Source: Marinobacter santoriniensis NKSG1
GTDB taxonomy: Bacteria; Pseudomonadota; Gammaproteobacteria; Pseudomonadales; Oleiphilaceae
DNA length: 64,000 nucleotides
Assembly: GCF_000347775.1 (NCBI RefSeq)
Contig: NZ_APAT01000015.1
Coordinates: 868,001-932,000, forward strand
Direction of reading: 5' to 3'
Shown in pieces: positions 25,598 through 34,707 of this stretch. The notes below the pieces were generated by a model, which ran no database searches, was not told the DNA's origin, and saw nothing but the letters and a program-made list of their open reading frames with translations. The position numbers were made by a program, and so were the translations under genes. How positions within the stretch are numbered: the first letter of the stretch is position 1; each line of letters opens with the position of its first letter.

Positions 25598-26377
25598 TCA
25601 AAGATCGAGGACGCTGAATACCCCGACGCAACTGACGACCAACAGGACCACGCCGAGGACCCGGAAAAAGACCGGGGTTTCGGCCTTGAGCATCCTCTCA
25701 TGGGCATACAGGCCGATGACATGCCCGACGGTGGCGCAGGGAAGCAGCCACAGGTGGTGGATAAGCTGCAGATCCACACCCGCCCAGATGAACGCACCGA
25801 GCTTGATCAGAACGAGGATGAACCAGAGGGCAAACAAGGTGTCCCTCAACTTCTCCTTCGGAAGGTGCTGGGCTGCCACGGCAATTACCAGCGGCGCTCC
25901 GATCAGCGAGGTGCCGCTGATATAGCCGCCCACCATCAGGAATAGGGTATCGACCGTCCGGCTACCGCTCCGGAACGGCTTGTTGAGGATGTACGAGATG
26001 GAATAGACCGCCACAATCACGAAGATAATGGCGCTCAGGACGTTCCCCGGCAGCGTAATCAGACCGAAGACCCCGATGAGTTTGGGCACGATCATAATGC
26101 CCAGAATGCGCCAGAGATACGCCCAGTCCACTGTGCCCGTGTGCTCCGCCCCCGCCTGTTCCGGGCGCTTGCGGTTGTTCATCCAGATGGTAAGGGACGA
26201 AAAGATCAGCAGATGCACTGCGATGATGGGCAGGAACACCAGTGGCTGATCATAGATCAGCAGGAGGAACGGCAAAGAAAGTACGGCACCGCCAAAGCCC
26301 AGACCGGAGCGGACAAAGCCACTCCAGATGAAGGCCAGGCCAATCAGCACATACTGGATGACACTCAGATCAGACAT
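25598..26377 (-). CDS. TSUP (TauE/SafE) family anion exporter
   Basis: A 259-residue membrane protein with about eight helices and an internal duplication. The family motif GFGGAVLSLPFLLL lies in the first half and a second Gly-rich segment (GGYISGTSLIGAPLVI) in the second half. TSUP members export or import sulfite, sulfonates or other small anions. The thiosulfate-oxidising cytochromes 5 kb away could make sulfur oxyanions a relevant substrate. AGGAAAAATG precedes the ATG. Convergent with the AbiTii-like gene. Confidence 0.85.
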   Translation of the reverse strand: MSDLSVIQYVLIGLAFIWSGFVRSGLGFGGAVLSLPFLLLIYDQPLVFLPIIAVHLLIFSSLTIWMNNRKRPEQAGAEHTGTVDWAYLWRILGIMIVPKLIGVFGLITLPGNVLSAIIFVIVAVYSISYILNKPFRSGSRTVDTLFLMVGGYISGTSLIGAPLVIAVAAQHLPKEKLRDTLFALWFILVLIKLGAFIWAGVDLQLIHHLWLLPCATVGHVIGLYAHERMLKAETPVFFRVLGVVLLVVSCVGVFSVLDL

Positions 26378-26477
26378 TGATCATTTTTCCTGATTAACAC
26401 TGCAGATATCGCTCCCCGCGCCGATACATTAAAAGGCACAACGCCGGACGGCTTGAAAGGGAACCCGGAGGATACGC

Positions 26478-28361
26478 ATGGCCCTGTCCTGGAAGCAAAA
26501 ATTCTACCTGTTGATCGCCGCCACCTTCGTGGGGCTGGCCGTTGTCCTGCTGACGTCGCTGAGTGGTCTCAGCAAGGTCACGGACGCGTACGAAGCACGT
26601 GGAGAGGCACGGAACTACGAAGCCGCATCCCTGACACTCCTGACCGATTGGCTTACCGTCGAGCGAGTCAGTGACGACCTGAGCACGGACAAGGTGGACG
26701 ATTACCTGAAGCGTCTGGCTTCACTCAAGCAACAGTCCGAAGAACTGGCCCAGCGTGCGGCATCACTGCCTGATCCGGCTATCAGCGGGATGGCTGAGAA
26801 CATTCGCAAAGCTATGGCGCAGTATACTCAACTCCGGCAACAGTGGCTTGAAAGCAGCCAGGAGCTCGGGTTGACTTACTCGGACGGTCTGAAAGCCAAA
26901 CTGACCACCTACGTAAACGACGATCTCCGGAAAATCGTCATTTCCCTGTTCGACAATGACATCAACACGATTTCCTCCATCTACCGTGATTATCTGGAAA
27001 CCTACGACCCGGCAAATGCCAAAACCATCCGGGACACGCTCGATCACATGACCGGTGTGGTTCAAGAGATGGACTGGCAGGACACTGTGATTGGCGAGGC
27101 AGTGCTGGGCTTCGAAAAAGCCTTCAACGAGGCCCAGGCGGTCATTGGGAAACTGTCCGGCATGGAAACCGAACTGCAGTCTCTGAGGCAAACGATCCAT
27201 AACCAGATTACGGACCAGGATGAAGCGTTACGCACTGGCCTGATCATCAGCACCGGTACCACCGCAGAGCAGGCCCGGGGCACCGCAACCTGGTTCGTGG
27301 TCATTATTGCTGCGATTGTGCTGGCGGTCCTCGTACTGACCCTGACGGCCGCGTCAAGGACACTGGTCCGGCGCCTTGATGAAGTCGTCGGCTTACTGAG
27401 CCGCGTCGCATCCGGTGATCTCAGTCAGCGGCTTCAAACGGGCCGCAACGCCAGAGACGAATTCAACCGGCTGGGCAGTGCCGCAAACCAGATGCTGGAT
27501 GATATGTCCGACGTTATTGGCCAGGTGATTTCCGGCAACCAGACCCTGGCCGAACTGCAAGCCGAACTGAATTCCCTCATTGCGCAAATGGGCCGGAACG
27601 GCGAACAGGTGGAAGACGAAACCGAGCAGACCGCCACCGCCGTTCAGGAAATCTCCCACACGGCCGTCGACATCGCCCAATACACCCAGTCGGTCAACGA
27701 TTCTGCGCAGAACGCCAACACCGCTGCTCAAGACGGCGCCGAGGTCATCAAACGCAGTGCCGACAGCATGAGCGCGCTGGCTGAACGAATCCAGCAGACC
27801 CACACCCAGATTGGTCAGCTGGGCAAAACCGGAGAAAAGGTGAATTCCATTGTCGATGTGATCAATGGTCTCGCAGAACAGACCAATCTGCTGGCCCTGA
27901 ACGCAGCCATCGAAGCCGCGCGGGCCGGTGAAGCCGGCAGAGGCTTCTCCGTGGTCGCCGATGAAGTACGCTCGCTGGCCGAGAAAACCGTGTCAGCGAC
28001 CAATGGAATCGCCGAGATCGTGAGCTCCCTGAACAAGGAAACCAGTGCGATAACCCGACTGATGGAGGAAGGCCTCGCGTCTGCCGATCAGGGCGAAAAA
28101 AGCGCGGAAGAGGCCGCCGGAGCCATTGACCGGATCAGCGGCGCGATCAATCAGCTGGCCGGCGACATGAACCAGGTGGTTTCTTCCATCGATGGCATAT
28201 CCACCACCACGGAAGAGATCGCCCAGAAAGTCGAGCAGATCCATGGCCATACCCGGGAAACCGCCGATATTCGCCAGCAACTGAATGCTCACGTGGAACG
28301 GCTTTCCAGCCAGACCCGGGAGCTGACCGCGTCCTCGCAGCGTTTCACGTTACAGGGTTAA
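26478..28361 (+). CDS. Methyl-accepting chemotaxis protein
   Basis: A 627-residue transmembrane chemoreceptor. It has a first membrane helix at about residues 9-31, a periplasmic helical ligand domain (about 32-275), a second helix near 278-300, a HAMP domain to about 355, then the signalling coiled coil. The hairpin tip reads [20 protein letters not shown], followed by [17 protein letters not shown]. It relays ligand state to CheA/CheW. No ligand can be read. GGAGG supports the start. A GCCGATAC at 26420 resembles a sigma-28 -10 but lacks a properly spaced -35. Confidence 0.95.
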   Translation: MALSWKQKFYLLIAATFVGLAVVLLTSLSGLSKVTDAYEARGEARNYEAASLTLLTDWLTVERVSDDLSTDKVDDYLKRLASLKQQSEELAQRAASLPDPAISGMAENIRKAMAQYTQLRQQWLESSQELGLTYSDGLKAKLTTYVNDDLRKIVISLFDNDINTISSIYRDYLETYDPANAKTIRDTLDHMTGVVQEMDWQDTVIGEAVLGFEKAFNEAQAVIGKLSGMETELQSLRQTIHNQITDQDEALRTGLIISTGTTAEQARGTATWFVVIIAAIVLAVLVLTLTAASRTLVRRLDEVVGLLSRVASGDLSQRLQTGRNARDEFNRLGSAANQMLDDMSDVIGQVISGNQTLAELQAELNSLIAQMGRNGEQVEDETEQTATAVQEISHTAVDIAQYTQSVNDSAQNANTAAQDGAEVIKRSADSMSALAERIQQTHTQIGQLGKTGEKVNSIVDVINGLAEQTNLLALNAAIEAARAGEAGRGFSVVADEVRSLAEKTVSATNGIAEIVSSLNKETSAITRLMEEGLASADQGEKSAEEAAGAIDRISGAINQLAGDMNQVVSSIDGISTTTEEIAQKVEQIHGHTRETADIRQQLNAHVERLSSQTRELTASSQRFTLQG

Positions 28362-28405
28362 CGCATCGGCTTGCCCTCACGGGTAGCGCAGGGTAGGATC
28401 ACCAA

Positions 28406-28425
28406 TACTGTACAAATAAACAGTA
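28406..28425. promoter_or_regulatory. LexA (SOS) box within a longer inverted repeat
   Basis: TACTGT-N8-ACAGTA is a perfect SOS-box match (CTG-N10-CAG) and is the centre of a perfect 16-bp inverted repeat from 28396 to 28435. The repeat ends one base before the ATG of the radical SAM gene and leaves no space for a ribosome binding site. If LexA binds here, it would cover the -10 region of that gene. Confidence 0.75.
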
Positions 28426-28436
28426 TTGGTGATCCC

Positions 28437-29498
28437 ATGAAAACCCGCGGTACGGCCCGGAATCCGGCCAACCGATTCCAACCCATTGCGACGGATCGTG
28501 CTTTCGACGACGGCTGGTACCAGGATCCGGACGACGAGCTGTGCCCGGATTCGGTGGCCACCGAGGTGGTCCGGGAGACTGTCACATCCATCATCAGCCG
28601 CAACCAGTCACCGGATGTGCCTTTCGACCAGTCGATCAATCCGTACCGTGGCTGCGAACACGCCTGCATTTACTGCTTCGCCAGACCCACCCACGCCTAT
28701 TGGGACCTCTCGCCGGGGCTGGATTTCGAGACCCGCCTGATCGCCAAGCCCAATGCCGCCCAAAAGCTTCGGGAGACCTTCGACAAGCCGGGCTACACAC
28801 CCTCCCCCATCGCCCTGGGAATGAACACCGACGCCTACCAGCCCATCGAACGGGAACACCGGATCACCCGTTCACTGCTCGAGGTCATGCGGGACTACCA
28901 CCATCCGGTTTCCATTATTACCAAGGGCGGGCTGATTCTTCGGGACCTGGACCTTCTGACCGAACTGGCCAGTGACAACCTGTGTTCGGTCCGAATCAGT
29001 CTCACCACCCTGGATAACGACCTGAAACGACGCATGGAACCCCGAACCGCCGCGCCTGCCACCCGGCTGGCGTTGCTCCGGAAGCTGTCAGCCGCCGGGG
29101 TGCCCGTAGGCATCATTCTCGGCCCGGTGATTCCTTTCGTGAACGACCACGAAATCGAGGGAATACTGGAGGCCGCCGCAGAGGCCGGTGCCCGGCAAGC
29201 CAGCTGGATTATGCTACGTTTACCCTATGAGCTGGACGAACTGTTTCAGGACTGGCTCCACAGGCACTTCCCGGAACGGGCCAGTCACGTGATGAACCGG
29301 ATCCGGGACCTGCGAGGCGGACGCAGCTACGATTCAACGTTTGGTCGCCGGATGACGGGTACTGGCCCCTATGCGGACCTGATCCGTCAGCGCTTCAGAC
29401 AGCGGGCGAGGAAGCTGGGGCTGAATCTCCACCAACCCGAGCCGCTGCGGACCGACCTCTTCCGACGACCAGACGGTGAACAGATGGCGCTGTGGTAG
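28437..29498 (+). CDS. PA0069-family radical SAM protein
   Basis: A 353-residue radical SAM enzyme. The iron-sulfur motif is CEHACIYC in NPYRGCEHACIYCFAR. Related to DNA photoproduct lyase-like proteins, and I recall its P. aeruginosa homologue PA0069 as a LexA-regulon member, which fits the SOS box directly upstream. The start MKTRGTARNPANRF matches the family. No Shine-Dalgarno sequence is possible between the palindrome and the ATG, so the mRNA may be leaderless. Its role in damage repair is inferred. Confidence 0.88.
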   Translation: MKTRGTARNPANRFQPIATDRAFDDGWYQDPDDELCPDSVATEVVRETVTSIISRNQSPDVPFDQSINPYRGCEHACIYCFARPTHAYWDLSPGLDFETRLIAKPNAAQKLRETFDKPGYTPSPIALGMNTDAYQPIEREHRITRSLLEVMRDYHHPVSIITKGGLILRDLDLLTELASDNLCSVRISLTTLDNDLKRRMEPRTAAPATRLALLRKLSAAGVPVGIILGPVIPFVNDHEIEGILEAAAEAGARQASWIMLRLPYELDELFQDWLHRHFPERASHVMNRIRDLRGGRSYDSTFGRRMTGTGPYADLIRQRFRQRARKLGLNLHQPEPLRTDLFRRPDGEQMALW

Positions 29499-29550
29499 AT
29501 CCCGTCTGAAGGACAAGGCGCCCCTGACCGGGGGCACGGGAGTTGATGCC

Positions 29551-31254
29551 ATGGATATCGGGAAACGCCGCTGGCAATGGCCCCTCACCATACTCGCAGG
29601 TTTGGTTGCCATCGCTGCCCATGCATCCGGAGCACCGGAACAATCCCTGGTGCAGCGCATCGAAGCCCTTCAGGCAGGCTACGCCGTGCAGGTCCTCGGC
29701 GATGCGATCCTTGCCCGGCAAACCTTGCAGCGATTCTATGAGAACCGGGGCTACCGGTTGGCCTGGGCCCAAGAGTCCCGCCGGGAAGCGCTGGCCGACG
29801 CGATCGAACGCCTGCCCCGGGATGGACTGAATCCGGCGGACTACCACGGCGAACTGCTTCAGGAGCTGGCCCGGCGACCGGAAGCAACGCTTTCGGACGA
29901 TCTGATTGCCGATCGCGACCTTCTGTTTACCGATGCCTTTCTGCTGGCGGCCTCGCATCTCGCTGATGGAAAGGTCAATCCGGAGTCCATTCATGCCGAA
30001 TGGACGTTGACGGGGCGCAGAACCGACATTGTTCCTCTTCTGACCCGAGCGCTGGACAATGGGAGCCTGGCGCAAACACTGCAGGATCTCCGCCCCCGAA
30101 ATGCCGACTACCTGAAGCTGGTCCAGGCCCGTGAACACCTGTCGCGGCTGCTCGGTCAGCCCTGGCTGCCGATTCCGGACGGCCCATCCATTCGCCCGGG
30201 AGACACAGACACGCGACTGCCGGTCATACGCCGACGCCTGATCGCTCTGGAAGATCTGTCCGCCAATGCGTCTGCCTCCTCAGAGCTCTACGATGGGGAA
30301 TTGGAGGCGGCCCTTCCTGACTTCCAGGCCCGTCACGGCCTGGAGCCGGACGGTATCATCGGCCGCCAGACACTTGACGCACTCAACCTTATGCCGGTGG
30401 AACGCATTCGACAGATTGATGCGTCACTGGAGCGCTGGCGCTGGCTCCCGGATTCACTGGGGGATACCTATGTGCTCGTGAATATCGCGGGCTTCCGGCT
30501 ACAGATGGTGAGGAACGGCAAGGAGGTGCTTCACAGCCGTGTGATTGTCGGCCGTCCTTTCCGTCAGACGCCGGTCTTCTCGGACCGGATACGCTACCTG
30601 GTGTTCAATCCGACCTGGACCGTACCGCGCAAACTGATGATCGAGGATCAGTTGCCCGAAATACAACGTGATCCGGATTATCTGGAGCGGCTGGGAATCG
30701 AGGTCTTTGAAGGCTGGGGAGCGGATCGACGCAAAGTGGATCCCGGATCCGTGGACTGGGATACCCTCTCGAAAAACCGTTTTCCCTACCAGCTGGTTCA
30801 GGGCCCGGGGCCAAAGAATGCGCTCGGCCGCGTCAAGTTCATGTTCCCGAACCGCTACGATGTCTACCTTCATGATACGCCCAGCCGATACCTGTTCGGT
30901 CGACAGGAACGCACCTTCAGTTCCGGCTGCATTCGCGTCGAGAGACCGTTCGACCTGGCTGAACAACTGCTGGCCAACGACATGGACTGGGACCGGCAGA
31001 GAATTAACGATCTTTTGGCGACCGGCGAAACGACCACGGTTGTGCTGCCGATACCGATTCCCATCCATATCCAGTACTGGACCGCCTGGGTCGATGAACA
31101 GGGGCACCTGCAGTTCCGGGACGACATTTACCATCGGGATGGACCGCTGATCAACGAGTTGCGGCACTCCGCATTGGCAGACCGACAGCTTCCCACGCCG
31201 GTCGCCGTTTCCCCTACCACCATAGCCGCAGGGAGGATACACAAAACCCATTGA
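29551..31254 (+). CDS. L,D-transpeptidase, YcbB/LdtD type
   Basis: A 567-residue periplasmic enzyme that makes 3-3 crosslinks in peptidoglycan. A signal sequence (residues 1-25), a scaffold domain with RFYENRGYRLAW, a peptidoglycan-binding domain (FQARHGLEPDGIIGRQTLDAL) and the YkuD catalytic domain follow in order. Catalytic Cys460 is in the SSGCIRVERP motif, and His is in YLHDTPSRYLF. The ATG at 29551 starts the signal peptide. It lies 52 bases after the radical SAM gene. Confidence 0.9.
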   Translation: MDIGKRRWQWPLTILAGLVAIAAHASGAPEQSLVQRIEALQAGYAVQVLGDAILARQTLQRFYENRGYRLAWAQESRREALADAIERLPRDGLNPADYHGELLQELARRPEATLSDDLIADRDLLFTDAFLLAASHLADGKVNPESIHAEWTLTGRRTDIVPLLTRALDNGSLAQTLQDLRPRNADYLKLVQAREHLSRLLGQPWLPIPDGPSIRPGDTDTRLPVIRRRLIALEDLSANASASSELYDGELEAALPDFQARHGLEPDGIIGRQTLDALNLMPVERIRQIDASLERWRWLPDSLGDTYVLVNIAGFRLQMVRNGKEVLHSRVIVGRPFRQTPVFSDRIRYLVFNPTWTVPRKLMIEDQLPEIQRDPDYLERLGIEVFEGWGADRRKVDPGSVDWDTLSKNRFPYQLVQGPGPKNALGRVKFMFPNRYDVYLHDTPSRYLFGRQERTFSSGCIRVERPFDLAEQLLANDMDWDRQRINDLLATGETTTVVLPIPIPIHIQYWTAWVDEQGHLQFRDDIYHRDGPLINELRHSALADRQLPTPVAVSPTTIAAGRIHKTH

Positions 31255-31278
31255 CTAAATTATTTTTAGGAATATGGT
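31251..31278 (+). promoter_or_regulatory. Promoter for the cytochrome pair
   Basis: TTGACT at 31251-31256 and TATGGT at 31273-31278, spaced by 16 bases, lie in a sharply AT-rich strip just after the transpeptidase stop. The expected start near 31285 leaves a short leader before the GGAGG at the tsdB-like gene. Confidence 0.6.
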
Positions 31279-31314
31279 AATAACAAAACAAAATATAAAA
31301 TGGAGGCGAACATC

Positions 31315-31974
31315 ATGAACTCCCTTCTCCACGCGACACTGGCGGCTGTGCTTGTAATGGCGGCAACCAGTGCCACAGCCGCGGACAGCGGCAATCCGGA
31401 CCGGGGCGCGACCCTGGCAGCGCAGGGCGACGGCAGCGGAGCTCCCTGCACCGCCTGTCATGGCGCCGATGGCGCCGGCAACAACGCCGGCGGTTTCCCC
31501 CGGCTGGCGGGAATGGACGCAGACTATCTGTTCAAACAGATGGCGGACATGAATGCCGGCCAACGAACCAGCCCCGTCATGCAGCCCAACATCGACAACT
31601 TTGACGAACAGCAGCTGAGAGATCTGGCCGCTTACTACGCCGATATGCCAGTCCCGGAAACATCGACAGACACTTCGGTGGACGCGTCGGTGATGGCCAT
31701 GGGAAGCAAACTCGTCAATGAAGGCGACTGGGACAACTATGTGCCGCCCTGCTCGACCTGCCACGGTCCCGGTAACCAGGGCGTCGGCCATGTATTCCCC
31801 GCCCTCGCGGGCCAGCATCCCAACTACATCCGCTCCCAGCTCCAGGCCTGGCAGAACAACCAGCGAAATAACGATCCGAACCAGCTGATGACGGCCATCG
31901 CCGAGCGGCTGAGCCAGGAGCAGATTGACGCTGTCGCCGCCTACCTGGGCAGCCAGAACGCCACGAAACAGTAA
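31315..31974 (+). CDS. tsdB: Di-heme c4-type cytochrome, TsdB-like
   Basis: A 219-residue periplasmic cytochrome with a signal peptide (1-23) and two heme c sites, CTACH at 45-49 and CSTCH at 146-150, each in a cytochrome-c4-like half. Next to a TsdA-like enzyme it matches the TsdB electron acceptor known from Pseudomonas stutzeri tsdBA. GGAGG supports the ATG at 31315. The gap to the next start is only 13 bases, so they form an operon. A generic c4 role is the alternative. Confidence 0.8.
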   Translation: MNSLLHATLAAVLVMAATSATAADSGNPDRGATLAAQGDGSGAPCTACHGADGAGNNAGGFPRLAGMDADYLFKQMADMNAGQRTSPVMQPNIDNFDEQQLRDLAAYYADMPVPETSTDTSVDASVMAMGSKLVNEGDWDNYVPPCSTCHGPGNQGVGHVFPALAGQHPNYIRSQLQAWQNNQRNNDPNQLMTAIAERLSQEQIDAVAAYLGSQNATKQ

Positions 31975-31987
31975 AGGAGGCCGAGCC

Positions 31988-32968
31988 ATGACACTGAAAC
32001 AGACGCTATCCCTGCTCGCCGGCCTGATCGTCGCAAGCCCGATTGCACTGGCTGAACCGGAGGTTCCGGTCAACCTGCCCAAATTCAAGGAGGGGCAGTA
32101 CGTCCACCACGCGCCCACGGTGGAGGACCTGAAAAACGACGACTCCATCAATCCCGAACTGAAAAAAGTGATCCTCAAAGGCCGGGACATGTTCATGAAT
32201 ACCCAGCAGTTCCGGGGCAAGTACGTTTTCAACGACCTGAACTGCAAGTCGTGCCATCTTGGCGAAGGTCGGATGAACTGGTCTGCGCCGATCTGGCCTG
32301 CAGCGACAACGCTGCCGGACTACCGTGGCAAGAACCATCACGTCAATTCCCTGGAAGAACGGATTGCCGGGTGTTTCTCCTTCTCCATGAACGGAAAGCC
32401 ACCGGCCTATGGCAGCGACGACATGCTGGCCATGGTTGCTTACCATCAATGGCTGGCCAAAGGGGCCCCGGTGTACGAGAAGAATATCGGCGGGCGCGGA
32501 TTCAGCCATCTCGGTAAGGAGGCGCCGGAGCTCGACTTCGCGCGCGGCAAAGCCGTCTACCAGGAAAACTGCGCCATCTGTCACGGCGAGAATGGCCAGG
32601 GACAGCGAAAGAATGGAGAGGTGGTGTTCCCTCCGCTCTGGGGTGATGGCTCCTACAATTGGGGAGCCGGCATGACCCGGGTATTCACGGCGGCGTCGTT
32701 CATCAAGAACAACATGCCACTCGGCAAACCGGGGTCACTCTCCGACGACGATGCCTGGCAGGTCGCCAACTTCATCAATTCGCACGAACGGCCCCAGGAT
32801 CCGCGCTACACAGGGGACGTCAAGGAAACCCGTGAGAAGTACATGAACTTCCACAAATTCACGAACTATGGAACAGTAGTGAACGGCACGTTGCTGGGCG
32901 ACCATGACAACACAGGCACCAAGCCTTTCCTCAAACCGGACGTATTGAGGCCCAGAACGTTTGAATAG
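31988..32968 (+). CDS. tsdA: Di-heme thiosulfate dehydrogenase, TsdA-like
   Basis: A 326-residue periplasmic cytochrome with a signal peptide (1-22) and heme sites CKSCH (86-90) and CAICH (195-199). Cys129, in LEERIAGCFSFSMNGK, sits where TsdA has its unusual Cys axial ligand to the active-site heme. PPLWGDGSYNWGAGMTR also matches TsdA. TsdA couples two thiosulfates to tetrathionate and passes electrons to TsdB. The protein is longer than Allochromatium TsdA, with a 40-residue C-terminal extension. AAGGAGG supports the start. Confidence 0.75.
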   Translation: MTLKQTLSLLAGLIVASPIALAEPEVPVNLPKFKEGQYVHHAPTVEDLKNDDSINPELKKVILKGRDMFMNTQQFRGKYVFNDLNCKSCHLGEGRMNWSAPIWPAATTLPDYRGKNHHVNSLEERIAGCFSFSMNGKPPAYGSDDMLAMVAYHQWLAKGAPVYEKNIGGRGFSHLGKEAPELDFARGKAVYQENCAICHGENGQGQRKNGEVVFPPLWGDGSYNWGAGMTRVFTAASFIKNNMPLGKPGSLSDDDAWQVANFINSHERPQDPRYTGDVKETREKYMNFHKFTNYGTVVNGTLLGDHDNTGTKPFLKPDVLRPRTFE

Positions 32969-33004
32969 CGTCGGCGGGAGGTAAGGCACAGGCAAGGAGA
33001 CCCC

Positions 33005-33460
33005 ATGCCACGCTTACTGCCTTTCCTCCCGGTCATTCTGGCGTTAACGGGCTGCCAGTCCCTGATTCCGGGCGGGAACAGGGACATCCCGGAGGACACT
33101 GTCCTCCTGAGTGCCCGACACTGCCTCAGTGAATACATCCAGGATCTCGAAAAGGTTCAGCTGGGCCCATGCCTGAAAGTTGTTTCGGTGGATGGCAAGG
33201 CACCGACCGTTAGCGAAGACGGCTTCATCGCCCTGCCGGTCGCCACCGAAGTTCAGCTTGAAACCAGCTGCGTCTACCGCCATGCGGACGGTACCCCGAT
33301 TCCGGCAACCACCGAAACTGCCCCCTTCCGGATAACACCCGATACCTTCAAAAAGGGCGGGAGACGCTGGTACCTTCATGCACAAACGCAGGCGCGGGGT
33401 GTGGTAGGGTGTCAGCCAACATTGGCGCCATCCGTATATCCGACCTATAAGACGAACTGA
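33005..33460 (+). CDS. Hypothetical lipoprotein
   Basis: A 151-residue protein with a lipobox (LALTGC, Cys17) after a short hydrophobic signal, so it is probably anchored in the inner or outer membrane. The mature part has three or four Cys residues (HCLSEY, GPCLKV, ETSCVY, VGCQPT), which may form disulfides, and short strands. I recognise no family. AAGGAG precedes the ATG, 36 bases after tsdA, so it may belong to that operon by position only. Confidence 0.65.
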   Translation: MPRLLPFLPVILALTGCQSLIPGGNRDIPEDTVLLSARHCLSEYIQDLEKVQLGPCLKVVSVDGKAPTVSEDGFIALPVATEVQLETSCVYRHADGTPIPATTETAPFRITPDTFKKGGRRWYLHAQTQARGVVGCQPTLAPSVYPTYKTN

Positions 33461-33464
33461 TTCC

Positions 33465-34397
33465 GTGACCAGCAAACCACAGCTTTCCGGACATGACCGA
33501 ACGCTGCACCTGGACGACAGCCGCGTGCTGGCGTTCTCGGATCTGGGAGAACCCAACGGTTACCCCATCGTCTTCGGCCACGGCATGCCCGGCTCCCGCC
33601 TCGAAGGCCAGTTTTTCCATGAGCGCGGCCGGCGCCACGGCTTCCGGATCATCACACCGGACCGACCGGGCATCGGCGGCTCGGATTACCAGAAACACCG
33701 GAACCTGCTGGACTACCCGCAGGATATCCGGCAATTGCTCGACGAACTGGGCATTGACCGTTTCATCCACGTCGGCTGGTCCAGCGGAGGCTCCCGAACC
33801 ATCGCCTGCGCTCATGCCCTGGCCGATCGCATGGACCTGGGGGTCTGCCTGTCCGGCTACACCAATTTCAGCGAATTCCCGGGTCGCCACAGCTTTCTCG
33901 AGGGCACGCGCTGGCCCGGTCCGAGGCTGGCCCGCCTGAGCCCTGCACTGGTCCGACTGGCGGTGAGAATCGTCGTCCGTCTGTCACGGCACCATCCGGG
34001 CCTCTACATGCGGGAAGCCGAAAGCCTTGTCAGCGAGGAAGACCGCCGCCTCCTGCACCATTTCCTGAAGGGCGAAACCTTTCGGAAAGACCAGCTCGTC
34101 TGTCTGGAAAGCGGAGGCACCGCGATCGCCACGGACTTGCTGACCGAGCTGGAGGACTGGGGATTCCACCTCGCAGACGTGCGTGTACCGATCCTGATAT
34201 ACCAGGGCGAGGATGACCCCTTTGTGCCCGTGGATTATGCCCGCCACCTGGCCGAGAATCTGCCTTCGGCCGACCTGACCCTGATGCCGGATGCCGGCCA
34301 CCTGTATCCCCTCTCCGGTGAATTTCAGGACCGGTTGTTCGGGCGACTGGCGGACTACCTGATCAATGACAAAGAACAACGGAACACCGCAACATGA
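33465..34397 (+). CDS. Alpha/beta hydrolase
   Basis: A 310-residue hydrolase with an oxyanion motif FGHGMPGSRLEG, the nucleophile elbow GWSSGGS (Ser near residue 106) and the late YQGEDDPFVP acid strand and GHLYPL His. Its substrate is unknown. It is similar to the alpha/beta hydrolases often annotated as esterases or chloroperoxidases. The start is a GTG at 33465, four bases after the lipoprotein stop. The stop overlaps the next start by 4 bases (ATGA), so translation is coupled to the SelW-like protein. Confidence 0.82.
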   Translation: MTSKPQLSGHDRTLHLDDSRVLAFSDLGEPNGYPIVFGHGMPGSRLEGQFFHERGRRHGFRIITPDRPGIGGSDYQKHRNLLDYPQDIRQLLDELGIDRFIHVGWSSGGSRTIACAHALADRMDLGVCLSGYTNFSEFPGRHSFLEGTRWPGPRLARLSPALVRLAVRIVVRLSRHHPGLYMREAESLVSEEDRRLLHHFLKGETFRKDQLVCLESGGTAIATDLLTELEDWGFHLADVRVPILIYQGEDDPFVPVDYARHLAENLPSADLTLMPDAGHLYPLSGEFQDRLFGRLADYLINDKEQRNTAT

Positions 34398-34672
34398 CCA
34401 ACAAAGTGGCGATTCATTACTGCACCGGATGCCGGTGGCTTCTGCGCTCGGCCTGGATGGCCCAGGAGCTGCTGACCACATTCGACGGTGAGCTATCGGA
34501 GCTGAGCCTTCACCCCGGCAGCGGCGGTATCTTCGAAGTGTGGGTGAACGATCAACGCGTCTGGTCCCGCAAGGAAGACGGAGGCTTTCCTGAAATCACC
34601 GAGTTAAAGCAGCGGGTCCGGGATCAGATCAATCCGGAGAAATCCCTGGGGCACTCGGACCGGAAAGCGTAG
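34394..34672 (+). CDS. SelT/SelW/SelH (Rdx) family thioredoxin-like protein
   Basis: A 92-residue protein with the Rdx pattern: IHYCTGCRWLLRSAWMAQELL, where Cys10-x-x-Cys13 replaces the Cys-x-x-Sec of selenoproteins, then LHPGSGGIFEVWVNDQRVWSRKEDGGFPE in two stretches. These bind partners through mixed disulfides, but their reaction is unsettled. Four-base overlap with the upstream hydrolase gene suggests joint synthesis. Confidence 0.9.
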   Translation: MTNKVAIHYCTGCRWLLRSAWMAQELLTTFDGELSELSLHPGSGGIFEVWVNDQRVWSRKEDGGFPEITELKQRVRDQINPEKSLGHSDRKA

Positions 34673-34707
34673 CGCGCACCCCGGAGATCACTGGGAACCT
34701 CAGACCG

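Noticed and set aside
26393..26427. Sigma-28 flagellar promoter before the chemoreceptor
   Set aside because: GCCGATAC matches the -10, but the nearest TAA-like -35 is about 6 bases too far. Too weak to annotate as a feature.
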